64,000 nt of DNA from Sneathiella chungangensis (GCF_009882935.1 NZ_WTVA01000015.1:248001-312000); one strand, 5' to 3'; positions 19,500-28,861 are shown, numbered from the stretch's first letter. The notes: generated by a model not told the origin, from the letters alone. Made by a program: numbers and translations.

Positions 19500-20938
19500 A
19501 GCAAGCGCCCCTGTTTGGATTGTGGCGATGTCTTTTTGGCCTTAGGCTTGGGAGGAGGGCTCTTGCCACCCATTTGTGATCCGTCGGCGAAAACAGCGGC
19601 GGATTTTCCATCAGCAAACTCGACGTCAACAGACTTGCCGGCTGTGGCCTCTTTTATGGAGGAAATCGGCTTGCCCGTCTCATCCCATACAATACTGTAA
19701 CCGCGCTTTAAAACGCGGCGGAAGGAGAGACTTTCCAGCAACCGCACGGCGCTATTCAGGCGATCTCCAGCGCGCTCCTGCTTGATGCCGATGCTGCGCG
19801 CCATCTGCCGGTCGATGACAATCATCTTTTCGCGGTATTGCTGCAAAGAACGGTCCAGCAATTGCGGACGCAATTTTGCGGCTGCCCCCGTGTACAGCTG
19901 GAGCTTGAAATTGAGGTTACCGACCACCGATTGGCGCAGGCGGCTTTCGAGGTGATCGAGATGCTGGACCCTTTCCGCAATCAGCGATGCGGGATCACGC
20001 AAACCTCGCGAGAGACCGGCAAGGCGTTCACGTTTGTCGACGAGTGACCGATTGAGGCTGCGTTTGATGCGCCGCTCCTGATCGTCCACATAGGCGATCA
20101 GCTCGGCGCGGACAGGAACCGCGATCTCGGCGGCGGCGGTCGGTGTCGGCGCTCGCTGGTCGGACGCGAAGTCGATCAACGTGGTATCCGTCTCATGGCC
20201 GACCGCTGATATCAGCGGAATTGCACTTTCCGCTGTCGCGCGCACCACCTCTTCCTCATTAAACGCCCAGAGATCTTCCAAACTGCCGCCGCCGCGCGCA
20301 ACGATAAGAAGGTCCGGTCGAGGAATGTCACTGTTCTCCGGCAATGCGTTAAACCCCCGGATTGCGGCAGCAATCTGACCGGCGGCCGTCTCTCCCTGAA
20401 CCAATACCGGCCATAGAAGGACATGGACCGGAAATCGGTCCCGCAGCCGATGCAGAATATCGCGGATAACAGCGCCGGTCGGAGAGGTAACAACGCCGAT
20501 AACGCTCGGAAGATAGGGAAGCGGTCGCTTCCGCGCGGGATCGAACAGCCCTTCGGCCGCAAGTTTTTTCTTTCGCTCCTCGAGCAGCGCCATCAGCGCG
20601 CCGACGCCGACCGGCTCCATCGCCTCAATGACGATCTGGTACTTGGATCGCCCCGGATAGGTCGTGAGCTTGCCCGTGCAGATTACTTCAAGCCCATCCT
20701 CGGGCCGGAAACTGAGCCTGTCCGCGGTGCCCCGCCACATCACGCCATCGAGTACCGCCTTGTCATCCTTCAATGTAAGATAGACATGTCCGGAGGCGGC
20801 ACGCTTGAGACCTGAAATTTCCGCCCGCACGCGGACATGGCCGAAGACGTCCTCAACAGTCCGCTTGAGCGCACCGCTCAATTCCGAAACCGTATATTCA
20901 TGAATGTTGGAAGAGCCGGAACTCAAATTTTCTGACAC
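19496..20938 (-). CDS. xseA: Exodeoxyribonuclease VII large subunit
   Basis: XseA with several XseB subunits degrades single-stranded DNA to oligonucleotides and helps mismatch repair. The 480-residue protein has the N-terminal OB fold (VRAEISGLKRAASGHVYLTL), the catalytic domain with GVVTSPTGAVIRDILHRL and LIVARGGGSLEDLWAFNEE, the GHETDTTLIDFASDQRAPTP block, and a long coiled-coil before a basic Pro/Lys-rich tail (MGGKSPPPKPKAKKTS). xseB is not in the window. It diverges from purD, whose start is 85 nt away. Confidence 0.97.
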   Translation of the reverse strand: MSENLSSGSSNIHEYTVSELSGALKRTVEDVFGHVRVRAEISGLKRAASGHVYLTLKDDKAVLDGVMWRGTADRLSFRPEDGLEVICTGKLTTYPGRSKYQIVIEAMEPVGVGALMALLEERKKKLAAEGLFDPARKRPLPYLPSVIGVVTSPTGAVIRDILHRLRDRFPVHVLLWPVLVQGETAAGQIAAAIRGFNALPENSDIPRPDLLIVARGGGSLEDLWAFNEEEVVRATAESAIPLISAVGHETDTTLIDFASDQRAPTPTAAAEIAVPVRAELIAYVDDQERRIKRSLNRSLVDKRERLAGLSRGLRDPASLIAERVQHLDHLESRLRQSVVGNLNFKLQLYTGAAAKLRPQLLDRSLQQYREKMIVIDRQMARSIGIKQERAGDRLNSAVRLLESLSFRRVLKRGYSIVWDETGKPISSIKEATAGKSVDVEFADGKSAAVFADGSQMGGKSPPPKPKAKKTSPQSKQGRLL

Positions 20939-21023
20939 GTTTTTCCTTCAACATTGTTTAGCCTGCCGTCGCAGTATGCTACAAACTCTGCACAGTCCTT
21001 CAAAGGAAATAAGTTCGGAAATC

Positions 21024-22304
21024 ATGAATATACTTGTAATCGGCTCCGGCGGCCGCGAGCATGCGTTATGTTGGGTTCTCAAAAAATCTCCCCTGATCAA
21101 GAGACTGATCTGCGCTCCCGGCAATGGCGGCATCGCGGACGTGGCGGAATGCGTCGCCATCGGGGCGGAGGATATCCAGAAAATCGTTGATTTCTGCCGG
21201 AAGGAAGCAATTGACTTTGTCGTCGTCGGCCCGGAAATGCCGCTTGTGATGGGACTGGTTGACGCACTCGACGCTGCCGGCATCAAAAGCTTCGGCCCAC
21301 GCGCCGCCGCTGCCGCTCTGGAAGGCTCGAAGGGCTTCATGAAGGACCTCTGCCGCGAAAATAATATTCCGACGGCGACCTACCAGAGATTTACCGATGC
21401 CGACAAAGCGAAGGCCTATGTCGCGGGCGGGTCGCTTCCAATAGTGATCAAGGCGGACGGGCTGGCCGCCGGTAAGGGCGTTATCATTGCGCCGACCCTG
21501 GCAGAGGCCAATGCGACGATTGATGAAATTTTCGGCGGGCTCTTCGGCGGCGCCGGCGCGGAAATTGTCATAGAGGAATTTCTGGAAGGGGAAGAGGCAA
21601 GTTTCTTTGTCCTGACTGACGGAGAGAATATATTACCACTCGCGACGGCGCAGGATCATAAAGCTGTTGGTGACGGGGATACGGGACCGAATACGGGCGG
21701 TATGGGGGCCTACTCTCCGGCGCCGATTATGACGGACGACATAATCGAAAAGACCATTGAGCAGATTATCAAGCCGACGGTCCGGGCGATGAAGGAACGC
21801 GGCACGCCGTTCACCGGCGTCCTGTATGCCGGCCTGATGATCACAAAAGACGGCCCGAAGCTGATTGAGTATAATGTGCGCTTCGGAGATCCCGAGTGCC
21901 AGGTACTATGTGCCCGCATGGCAAGCGATCTGCTGCCGACCCTCATGGCAACGGCAACCGGCACTCTTTCGGATGTGGCATTGACATGGCGTGACGAGAC
22001 AGCCCTTGTGGTCGTCATGGCGGCAACCGGATATCCCGGATCCTATGAGAAAAATTCTGTCATCGAAGGCCTGGCGGACGCCGCCGCGATCGAGGACGTG
22101 ATCGTATTTCATGCCGGCACGAAACGGGAGGCCGATAGGATACGGGCGAACGGCGGACGTGTGCTCGGGATCACCGGAATTGGAAAAACCGTTAAACAAG
22201 CACAAAAAAAAGCGTATAGTGGCGTCCAGGCCGTAAACTGGCCGCAAGGATTTTGCCGTTCCGACATTGGCTGGCGGGCGGTAAATCGTGAAGAACAGGG
22301 GTAA
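21024..22304 (+). CDS. purD: Phosphoribosylamine-glycine ligase
   Basis: PurD is the ATP-grasp enzyme that joins glycine to phosphoribosylamine in purine synthesis. The 426-residue product starts MNILVIGSGGREHALCW and carries GPEMPLVMGLVDAL, the ATP-grasp region VIKADGLAAGKGVIIA, and TGPNTGGMGAYSPAP. I use the ATG at 21024 since the frame upstream to 20904 is non-conserved and runs into the xseA promoter area. It is 22 nt before the first kinase gene, but the functional link is not obvious. Confidence 0.97.
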   Translation: MNILVIGSGGREHALCWVLKKSPLIKRLICAPGNGGIADVAECVAIGAEDIQKIVDFCRKEAIDFVVVGPEMPLVMGLVDALDAAGIKSFGPRAAAAALEGSKGFMKDLCRENNIPTATYQRFTDADKAKAYVAGGSLPIVIKADGLAAGKGVIIAPTLAEANATIDEIFGGLFGGAGAEIVIEEFLEGEEASFFVLTDGENILPLATAQDHKAVGDGDTGPNTGGMGAYSPAPIMTDDIIEKTIEQIIKPTVRAMKERGTPFTGVLYAGLMITKDGPKLIEYNVRFGDPECQVLCARMASDLLPTLMATATGTLSDVALTWRDETALVVVMAATGYPGSYEKNSVIEGLADAAAIEDVIVFHAGTKREADRIRANGGRVLGITGIGKTVKQAQKKAYSGVQAVNWPQGFCRSDIGWRAVNREEQG

Positions 22305-22326
22305 ATAACAACAAGAAGGGGCATAA

Positions 22327-23397
22327 ATGTCCGACGATTCAACCCAGTTTTCGGGTACCATGGAAGTTCGTGAACGTCTCAAATTCGACGTTGCAGCATT
22401 GGAAAGTTACCTCAAGAAAAACATTGTCGGCTTCAAGGGTCCACTTGACGTTGCGCAATTTAAGGGCGGACAATCCAATCCGAGCTATATGCTGACGACC
22501 CCCGACCGGCGGTATGTGCTTCGCCGCAAGCCACCGGGCAAACTCCTTCCTTCGGCTCATGCGGTCGATCGCGAATACCGGGTCATGACGGCGCTTGCCA
22601 GAACCGATGTGCCGGTACCCAAGACATATTGTCTTTGCGAGGACGAGGACGTTATCGGCACGATGTTCTATGTAATGGAATTCATGAACGGCGATATCGA
22701 ATGGGACCCCTCCCTCCCCGGCTATTCAAAGGCCAACCGAGTTGCCGTTTTCGATAGCATGAATGCCGCGATGGCAGCCTTGCATATGGTGGATTACAAG
22801 GCTGTGGGCCTCGAAAGTTTTGGCAAGCCAACCGACTATCTCGCGCGGCAGATCAACAGATGGACGAAGCAGTATAAAGCGTCCGAGACGGAAACCATCG
22901 AGGCGATGGACAATCTGATGGCGTGGCTGCCTGACAATATCCCGCCGGGAGACGAGACGGCCATCGTGCATGGCGACTACCGGCTCGATAACACCGTCCT
23001 GAACAAGGAAAGCCACAGGGTTATGGCGATCCTTGACTGGGAACTCGCGACGCTTGGTCATCCGCTTGCCGATTTTTCCTATCACTGCATGACCTGGCGA
23101 CTTGAACCGGAGCTTTTCCGTGGCCTTAACGGCCTCGATCTTCCCGCGCTCGGCATTCCGACAGAAGAGCAATATGTCCAGGCCTATTGCGAGCGGACCG
23201 GACGGGACGGTATCGAAAACTGGGACTTTTATGCCGCTTACAATATGTTCCGCCTTGCCGCCATCCTTCAGGGGATCGTCGGTCGGGTGAAAGACGGGAC
23301 CGCGTCAAACAAGAATGCCGCCGATGTTGCTGTCCGGGTCAAGCCCCTGGCGATCCGCGGATGGGAACAGGCGGAAAAAATCATCAAGGGCGTTTAG
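22327..23397 (+). CDS. ACAD11-type phosphotransferase (APH fold), copy 1
   Basis: This 356-residue protein belongs to the aminoglycoside-phosphotransferase-fold kinases that form the N-terminal half of eukaryotic ACAD10 and ACAD11. It has FKGGQSNPSYML (about 45-56, nucleotide loop), YVLRRKPPG with the ATP-binding Lys/Arg strand, the catalytic loop IVHGDYRLDN (213-222), and the metal motif DWE (237-239) followed by LATLGHPLADFSYH. In mammals this domain phosphorylates 4-hydroxyacyl-CoAs. A paralogue follows 45 nt downstream, and both are close to an ACAD-type dehydrogenase at 26.3 kb. Substrate in this organism is inference. Confidence 0.85.
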   Translation: MSDDSTQFSGTMEVRERLKFDVAALESYLKKNIVGFKGPLDVAQFKGGQSNPSYMLTTPDRRYVLRRKPPGKLLPSAHAVDREYRVMTALARTDVPVPKTYCLCEDEDVIGTMFYVMEFMNGDIEWDPSLPGYSKANRVAVFDSMNAAMAALHMVDYKAVGLESFGKPTDYLARQINRWTKQYKASETETIEAMDNLMAWLPDNIPPGDETAIVHGDYRLDNTVLNKESHRVMAILDWELATLGHPLADFSYHCMTWRLEPELFRGLNGLDLPALGIPTEEQYVQAYCERTGRDGIENWDFYAAYNMFRLAAILQGIVGRVKDGTASNKNAADVAVRVKPLAIRGWEQAEKIIKGV

Positions 23398-23442
23398 CCG
23401 TCCCTACCTCCCGATAAAAATATCCAAAAACAGAGGGGAATT

Positions 23443-24492
23443 ATGACCGACGGAATAGAACTTATACCGGTTCGGGAAGCGCACAAGTTTAGCGAAGGCG
23501 CACTCGTCGATTATCTCAAAGAGAATGTCGACGGATTCAAGGGGCCGTTGACCGTCAGCCAGTTTCAGGGTGGACAGTCAAACCCGACCTTCCTATTGAG
23601 CACGCCGGAACGCGAATATGTGATGCGCAAGAAACCTCCGGGAAACCTGCTTCCATCCGCGCATGCGGTTGACCGGGAATACAGGGTTATTTCGGCACTT
23701 CAGAATACGGATGTCCCGGTGCCCAAGACCTATTGCCTGTGCGAGGACGACAGCATCATCGGGACCGCCTTCTATATCATGGAGAAAGTCGAAGGCCGGA
23801 TCATCCTGTCTCCGGAAATTCCAGGGGCGGATCCGCGGCTGCGCGCCGGACTTTATGACGCCATGAACGACGCGCTCGCCAAAATGCATAACGTCAATAT
23901 TGATGCCGTCGGCCTGTCGGATTTCGGCAAGAAAGGCAATTATTTCGAGCGGCAGATCGGACGCTGGACGAAACAGTACCGCGCGTCCCAGACGGACAAT
24001 CTGGAGGCGATGGAAAATCTGATCAAATGGCTGCCCGAAAACCTGCCGGAGAGCGATGACAGCACCATCGTTCACGGGGATTACCGGCTCGGGAATATGA
24101 TTGTACATCCGACGAAACCGGAAGTGCTTGCAGTCCTTGACTGGGAACTCTCGACAATCGGCCATCCCCTCTCTGACCTTGCCTACAACTGCATGAATTA
24201 TCACTACATGCATCCGAAGAACGGCGGGCTCGTGGGTGTAGATTTCGCGGCAACAGGTATTCCGACAGAAGACGCATATATTGAGGCCTATTGCAAACGT
24301 ACCGGGCGTGATGGAATCGATAACTGGGAATTTTATCTCGCCTTTTCCTTCTTCCGCATCGCCGCCATTGTACAGGGCGTTTACAAGCGGGGACTGGACG
24401 GCAATGCCAGCTCTAAAGTCGGTAAGGAGTATGCGTCATTTGCCAATATGCTCGCGACTTTGGGCTGGCAGACGGTCGAAAGCCGGCTATAA
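23443..24492 (+). CDS. ACAD11-type phosphotransferase (APH fold), copy 2
   Basis: A 349-residue tandem paralogue of the preceding gene. Shared blocks include FQGGQSNPTFLL, RKKPPGNLLPSAHAVDREYRV, VPVPKTYCLCEDD, HGDYRLGN (211-218), and LDWELSTIGHPLSDLAYNC with DWE at 233-235. The last block is especially like human ACAD11. Divergence between the copies lies in the N-terminal 20 residues, the C-terminal lobe, and the loop after YIMEKVEGRI, consistent with differing acyl specificity. RBS AGAGGGGAA sits just upstream of ATG. Both copies look intact. Confidence 0.85.
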   Translation: MTDGIELIPVREAHKFSEGALVDYLKENVDGFKGPLTVSQFQGGQSNPTFLLSTPEREYVMRKKPPGNLLPSAHAVDREYRVISALQNTDVPVPKTYCLCEDDSIIGTAFYIMEKVEGRIILSPEIPGADPRLRAGLYDAMNDALAKMHNVNIDAVGLSDFGKKGNYFERQIGRWTKQYRASQTDNLEAMENLIKWLPENLPESDDSTIVHGDYRLGNMIVHPTKPEVLAVLDWELSTIGHPLSDLAYNCMNYHYMHPKNGGLVGVDFAATGIPTEDAYIEAYCKRTGRDGIDNWEFYLAFSFFRIAAIVQGVYKRGLDGNASSKVGKEYASFANMLATLGWQTVESRL

Positions 24493-24594
24493 GCTGTCGC
24501 AGTCAGGTTGTTTAATATTATTTTCCACTGATATTGTGATTTCGGTTACCACTTTTTGAGCTTTCAGCGCCGCTGACGCTCTGGAGGTCGGCAG

Positions 24595-25923
24595 ATGAAG
24601 CATGATGTCTTTTCGGAACGTAACTCTATCGGCGGCGAAGCCACTTCTCTCCTAAAACCGGACGGAACACCGCTTGACAACAACCGTGTTGAAATCGGTC
24701 CGACCCAACTCGCGTTTGATGAATGGGCGGCCGCAGGCATTGATATCCCCAACCTTCCGGTCATGCGTGCCCAGCGACTTGACCGTCTGGTTAGGGCGCT
24801 GCATCAACGGGACTACGGTGGTATTCTGATGTATGATCCGCTCAACATCCGCTTTGCCTCTGACACGACGAATATGCAGCTCTGGGCGGCACACAACCCG
24901 TTCCGCGCCTGTCTGGTTCTGGCGGATGGATATATGGTGGTCTGGGATTTCGGTGAGTCGGACCTCCTGACGGCCTTCAATCCCTTGGTGCGGGAGACCA
25001 GAACTGGCGCCTCCTTCTTTTATTTCACGAGCGGCGATAAATCCGTTGAGAATGCGGCGCGGTTCGCCGGCCAGATTGACGAGCTTATGCGGAAACATGC
25101 GGGCAACAACCGTCGTCTCGCCGTCGATAAAATACAGATACATGGCTTGCGGGCTCTCGAAAAACTGGGCTTTCAGATTCTCGACGGTGAAGAAGTTACG
25201 GAAAAAACCCGCGCTTACAAGCAGGAAGAGGAAATCAAGGCTCTGCGCTGTGCCGTCCATGCTACCGAGCAATCGATCCATGAAATGCATAAGATTGCGC
25301 GTCCCGGCATCACGGAGAATGATGTCTGGGCCGTCCTTCATGCGGAGAATATCAAACGCGGCGGCGAATGGATCGAGACGCGCATTCTGGCATCAGGTCC
25401 GCGGACCAATCCCTGGTTTCAGGAGTGCGGCCCGAGAGTTATCGGGAACAACGAATTGCTGGCCTTCGATACGGATCTGATCGGCTGTTTCGGTATGTGC
25501 GCGGATATTTCTCGTACCTGGTTCATTGGGGACGGAACACCAACGTCGGAACAAAAGCGCCTCTATCAATATGCCTATGAACATATTGAGCAGAACATGC
25601 GCCTCTTGGGCCCAGGTGTTCCCTTCAAGGAAATTGTCTTTGGCGGGCATCTTCTGGCGGACGAATTTGTGAACTCCCGTTATTCCGTGAAAATGCATGG
25701 CGTTGGGCTATGCGATGAATGGCCGCATATTGCCTATCCCGAGGATTACCATGAGGGCGCGTTCGACTATGAGATCCTGCCGGGAATGGTGATTTGCGTG
25801 GAGGCCTATATCGGCGTCCAGGGCGGCACGGAAGGGGTCAAGTTGGAGGATCAGGTCGTGATCACGGATGACGGATATGAGAATATAACCCGCTATCCGT
25901 TCGAGGATATTCTCCTGAGCTAG
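24595..25923 (+). CDS. dddP: DddP-type dimethylsulfoniopropionate lyase (M24 fold)
   Basis: DddP cleaves DMSP to dimethyl sulfide and acrylate using an iron centre in an M24 metallopeptidase fold. The 442-residue protein is collinear with known DddP: RVEIGPTQLAFDEWAAAG near the start, DPLNIRFASDTTNMQLW, and GGEWIETRILASGPRTNPWF. All six expected metal ligands are present, D292, D294, D304, H368, E403 and E418, as well as the active-site pair Y363 and D374 (in MHGVGLCDEWP), each offset by three from published DddP numbering as I recall it. RBS GGAGG precedes the ATG. A related creatinase-like M24 enzyme is the alternative. Confidence 0.85.
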   Translation: MKHDVFSERNSIGGEATSLLKPDGTPLDNNRVEIGPTQLAFDEWAAAGIDIPNLPVMRAQRLDRLVRALHQRDYGGILMYDPLNIRFASDTTNMQLWAAHNPFRACLVLADGYMVVWDFGESDLLTAFNPLVRETRTGASFFYFTSGDKSVENAARFAGQIDELMRKHAGNNRRLAVDKIQIHGLRALEKLGFQILDGEEVTEKTRAYKQEEEIKALRCAVHATEQSIHEMHKIARPGITENDVWAVLHAENIKRGGEWIETRILASGPRTNPWFQECGPRVIGNNELLAFDTDLIGCFGMCADISRTWFIGDGTPTSEQKRLYQYAYEHIEQNMRLLGPGVPFKEIVFGGHLLADEFVNSRYSVKMHGVGLCDEWPHIAYPEDYHEGAFDYEILPGMVICVEAYIGVQGGTEGVKLEDQVVITDDGYENITRYPFEDILLS

Positions 25924-26150
25924 TGATTTTCGGCATCCTCAATTCTCAAGTTGGCCCAGCGCCGCACGCATTCGGACGGCTCCATGACAAGGCCCGCGGC
26001 TTCGCCAAGGCCTGAGATGGGCTGCAAACCGGCATGGGCGGCAAGGTCCTGGGTCAACCATTCGCAGGGATCAAGGCTTTCATAACGATACAAGAAGCCG
26101 GCGACCACGACGATAACGCCCAACATTACCCAACCCAGAAACTTAATCAT
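25920..26150 (-). CDS. Small single-helix membrane protein of unknown function
   Basis: This 76-residue frame starts MIKFLGWVMLGVIVVVAGFL, one membrane helix, followed by a soluble portion with two Cys (SLDPCEWLTQDL and PSECVRRWANLR) that could form a disulfide outside the membrane. I do not recognise a family. It converges on dddP with a 4-nt overlap of stops. It is separated from the dehydrogenase gene upstream by a strong terminator, so it needs its own promoter in 26151-26239. Confidence 0.6.
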   Translation of the reverse strand: MIKFLGWVMLGVIVVVAGFLYRYESLDPCEWLTQDLAAHAGLQPISGLGEAAGLVMEPSECVRRWANLRIEDAENH

Positions 26151-26239
26151 TCTCTATCCCGGCCTTACGCAGTCATTATCAGGAACAAGCCTGTATATAG
26201 GAAATGCGGAGCGCCATGCTAACGAAAAATCGGCGCGAC

Positions 26240-26274
26240 AAAAAAAGAAAAGCTTCCCCATCGGGAAGCTTTTC
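26240..26274 (-). terminator. Intrinsic terminator of the acyl-CoA dehydrogenase gene
   Basis: On the minus strand a 12-bp perfect stem (GAAAAGCTTCCC with GGGAAGCTTTTC) and 4-nt loop is followed directly by seven T residues. It lies 30 nt beyond the stop of the dehydrogenase at 26304. The structure is classical rho-independent and ends the tadA-ACAD unit before the small gene at 25920. Confidence 0.92.
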
Positions 26275-26303
26275 CGCCGTTTTCACCAGCCAACCAACTT
26301 ATA

Positions 26304-27506
26304 TCAGTTGTATTTTTTAAGCTCCAGCCGGCCGATCTGGTTGCGATGCACCTCATCGGGACCGTCGGCAAGCCGCAGTGTCCGTGAATGGGCATAGGCG
26401 AAGGCAAGGCCGAAATCATCGCTGACACCTCCCCCGCCATGCGCCTGGATCGCCCAGTCAATGATCTTGCCGGTGATGTTCGGCGCAACCACCTTGATCA
26501 TGGCGATTTCCGCTTTCGCCTCCTTGTTGCCGACCGTGTCCATCATATAGGCCGCCTTCAAGGTAAGGAGTCGCGCCTGTTCGATCATCGCGCGGGATTC
26601 GGCGATGCGTTCCAGCGTAACCGTCTGTTCGGCAATCGGTTTGCCAAAAGCGACGCGCGATTTCACACGCTTGCACATTTTTTCAAGCGCCCGTTCGGCA
26701 ACACCAATCTGGCGCATGCAATGATGGATGCGGCCCGGGCCGAGGCGCCCCTGCGCAATCTCGAACCCGCGGCCTTCGCCAAGGAGAATGTGATCCGCCG
26801 GCACGCGAACATTCTTGAATTCCACTTCCGCATGGCCATGCGGCGCGTCATCATAACCGAATACCGGCAAAAAGCGCTTCACATTAATTCCCGGCGTGTC
26901 CATCGGTACGACGATCATCGACTGCTGTTTGTAGAGCGATGCGCTTTTATCGGTCTTGCCCATGAAGATCAGCACCTTGCAGCGGGGATCACAGGCGCCC
27001 GACGTCCACCATTTGGTGCCGTTGATCACATATTCATCGCCGTCACGGGTGATCTCCGATTCAATATTGGTCGCATCCGAAGAGGCAACCGCCGGTTCGG
27101 TCATGGCGAAGGCCGACCGAATCTCGCCGTTCAACAAGGGCTTCAGCCAGCGTTCTTTCAGCTCCTCTGACGCATAGCGCTCGAACACCTCCATATTCCC
27201 GGTATCCGGCGCCGAGCAGTTGAAGACTTCCGGGGCAAAGCTGACCCGCCCCATAATTTCGCAGAGCGGCGCGTATTCCAGATTGGTCAGCCCCGCGCCA
27301 CGATCGCTCTCCGGCAGGAACAGGTTCCAGAGCCCGGCTTCCTTGGCCTTCGCCTTCAACTCCTCGATGATTGCAGTCGGCTGCCAGCGATCTCCTTCCG
27401 CCACCTGATCGTAGAAAAGCTGTTCATTGGGGTAAACATGTTCGTCCATAAAGGCCTGCACCCTGCTCTGCAGTTCCTTCACCTTGTCTGAAAATTCGAA
27501 GATCAT
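26304..27506 (-). CDS. Acyl-CoA dehydrogenase of the ACAD10/11 type
   Basis: A 400-residue flavoprotein with the acyl-CoA dehydrogenase order: N-terminal helices, the FAD/substrate motif [45 protein letters not shown], and a C-terminal dehydrogenase domain with [16 protein letters not shown] and [16 protein letters not shown]. These blocks are like the C-terminal domain of ACAD10 and ACAD11, which act after phosphorylation of 4-hydroxyacyl-CoA. The ATG at 27506, preceded by AAGGAACAG, is preferred over a 21-residue extension of low-complexity basic sequence. The two matching kinase genes lie about 2 kb away on the other strand. Confidence 0.9.
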   Translation of the reverse strand: MIFEFSDKVKELQSRVQAFMDEHVYPNEQLFYDQVAEGDRWQPTAIIEELKAKAKEAGLWNLFLPESDRGAGLTNLEYAPLCEIMGRVSFAPEVFNCSAPDTGNMEVFERYASEELKERWLKPLLNGEIRSAFAMTEPAVASSDATNIESEITRDGDEYVINGTKWWTSGACDPRCKVLIFMGKTDKSASLYKQQSMIVVPMDTPGINVKRFLPVFGYDDAPHGHAEVEFKNVRVPADHILLGEGRGFEIAQGRLGPGRIHHCMRQIGVAERALEKMCKRVKSRVAFGKPIAEQTVTLERIAESRAMIEQARLLTLKAAYMMDTVGNKEAKAEIAMIKVVAPNITGKIIDWAIQAHGGGGVSDDFGLAFAYAHSRTLRLADGPDEVHRNQIGRLELKKYN

Positions 27507-27572
27507 CCGCTGTTCCTTTTTGTTATTTCGGGTTCTTGTTGTTCTTGAGATTATGGTGGCATCTTTCAATAT

Positions 27573-28031
27573 TTAGCGTCGCGTTTCAAAGAAATTCTTC
27601 AACAGCGCCGCCGATCGGCTCTCAAGCAGTCCACCGTAAATTTCCGGCCGGTGATGGCAACTCGCCTGCTCGAAGATGCGCGCGCCATGCTCCACGCCGC
27701 CACCCTTGGAATCATAGGCACCGAAATAGAGCCGTCTGATCCGGGCGAGAGAAATCGCTGCTGCGCACATTGGACAGGGTTCCAGCGTCACGTAAAGATC
27801 GCAATCGACAAGCCGCTGACTGCCCAGCATGTTTCCGGCCGCGCGAAGCGCCAGCATTTCCGCATGCGCCGTGGGATCGTTCCTGCCCACCATCTGATTA
27901 CCACAATTGGCGACGATGCGCCCGGATTTCGTGTCAACGATGATCGCGCCCACCGGCACTTCGCCACGACGGGCGGCAATCTCAGCAGCCCCAAGGGCCA
28001 TTTCCATAAAATCGGGTAGTTCGTTATCCAT
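27573..28031 (-). CDS. tadA: tRNA-specific adenosine deaminase
   Basis: TadA converts A34 to inosine in tRNA-Arg(ACG), an essential wobble modification. The 152-residue protein has the zinc deaminase motifs HAE (H56, catalytic E58) and PCPMC (C86, C89), and a typical C-terminal helix ending LLKNFFETRR. I use the ATG at 28031 (MDNELPDFME) rather than a TTG at 28070 that would add 13 unconserved residues. It is 66 nt upstream of the acyl-CoA dehydrogenase and could share a transcript with it. Confidence 0.95.
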   Translation of the reverse strand: MDNELPDFMEMALGAAEIAARRGEVPVGAIIVDTKSGRIVANCGNQMVGRNDPTAHAEMLALRAAGNMLGSQRLVDCDLYVTLEPCPMCAAAISLARIRRLYFGAYDSKGGGVEHGARIFEQASCHHRPEIYGGLLESRSAALLKNFFETRR

Positions 28032-28147
28032 ATGAACAGCCTCGCAATTCGGCCTCACCCCGTCAAGCAATAGAAATTTAGGGAAATTAGTGGAAGCTTG
28101 CGAAAGAGGCCAGTTGAGTTATTGCGGCGAGAGGACTAAAAGGAAGC

Positions 28148-28861
28148 ATGAGTATCCCTGTTATCGGCATAACCCTCGATTCGGAGGACCCCGGCGGCTA
28201 TTCCAACATGCCGTGGTACGCACTTCGGCAAAATTATGCCGACGTGATCGTCGCGAGCGGCGGCCTGCCCTTCGCCCTGCCCCATGAACCCGATCGTGTT
28301 GGCGACTATGTGAATAAGCTTGATGGTCTTGTCGTGACCGGCGGCGCCTTTGACGTCGATCCAAGCCTTTTCGGGGCGACGACACGACATGAAACTGTTG
28401 TTACGAAAGACCGCCGCACCCTTTTTGAAAAAACAATCACGGAAGCGATGCTCGCGGCGAATAAACCTGTCCTCGGAATCTGCGGGGGGCAACAGCTCCT
28501 TCATGTGATCCTGGGCGGCACCCTGATCCAGCATATCCCCGATGAAGTCGAGAATGCGCTCGCCCATGAACAACCGAACCCGCGCACCGAGGCCGGGCAT
28601 GACGTCATCGTCACCCGGGGCACTCTCCTGCATAAAATTGTCGGCGCCGACCGGCTGGCCGTCAACAGCGCCCATCACCAGGCGGCGAAAGACATCAGCG
28701 ATAATATTGTCGTCAATGCCGTGGCGGAGGACGGTGTTATCGAAGGGATTGAGGATAACCGGTACCGTTTCTGCCTTGGGGTCCAATGGCACCCGGAGTA
28801 CTTGATATCGCAGGGAGACCGGCTCATTATCGACGCCATTATCAGCACCTCCGCGGCGTAG
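28148..28861 (+). CDS. Class I glutamine amidotransferase-like hydrolase (peptidase C26, PuuD-like)
   Basis: The 237-residue protein has the C26 triad: C112 in LGICGGQQLLHV, and H215 and E217 in VQWHPEYL. LVVTGGAFDVDPSLFG and NSAHHQA are also typical of gamma-glutamyl-gamma-aminobutyrate hydrolases, which release GABA in putrescine breakdown. No other puu genes are nearby, and it is instead followed 5 nt later by a pseudouridine synthase, so the substrate may be another gamma-glutamyl compound. Confidence 0.85.
   Translation: MSIPVIGITLDSEDPGGYSNMPWYALRQNYADVIVASGGLPFALPHEPDRVGDYVNKLDGLVVTGGAFDVDPSLFGATTRHETVVTKDRRTLFEKTITEAMLAANKPVLGICGGQQLLHVILGGTLIQHIPDEVENALAHEQPNPRTEAGHDVIVTRGTLLHKIVGADRLAVNSAHHQAAKDISDNIVVNAVAEDGVIEGIEDNRYRFCLGVQWHPEYLISQGDRLIIDAIISTSAA

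Noticed and set aside
20904-21023. Longer purD start adding 40 residues
   Set aside because: The extension overlaps the xseA start and lacks similarity to PurD, whose conserved N-terminus begins at 21024.
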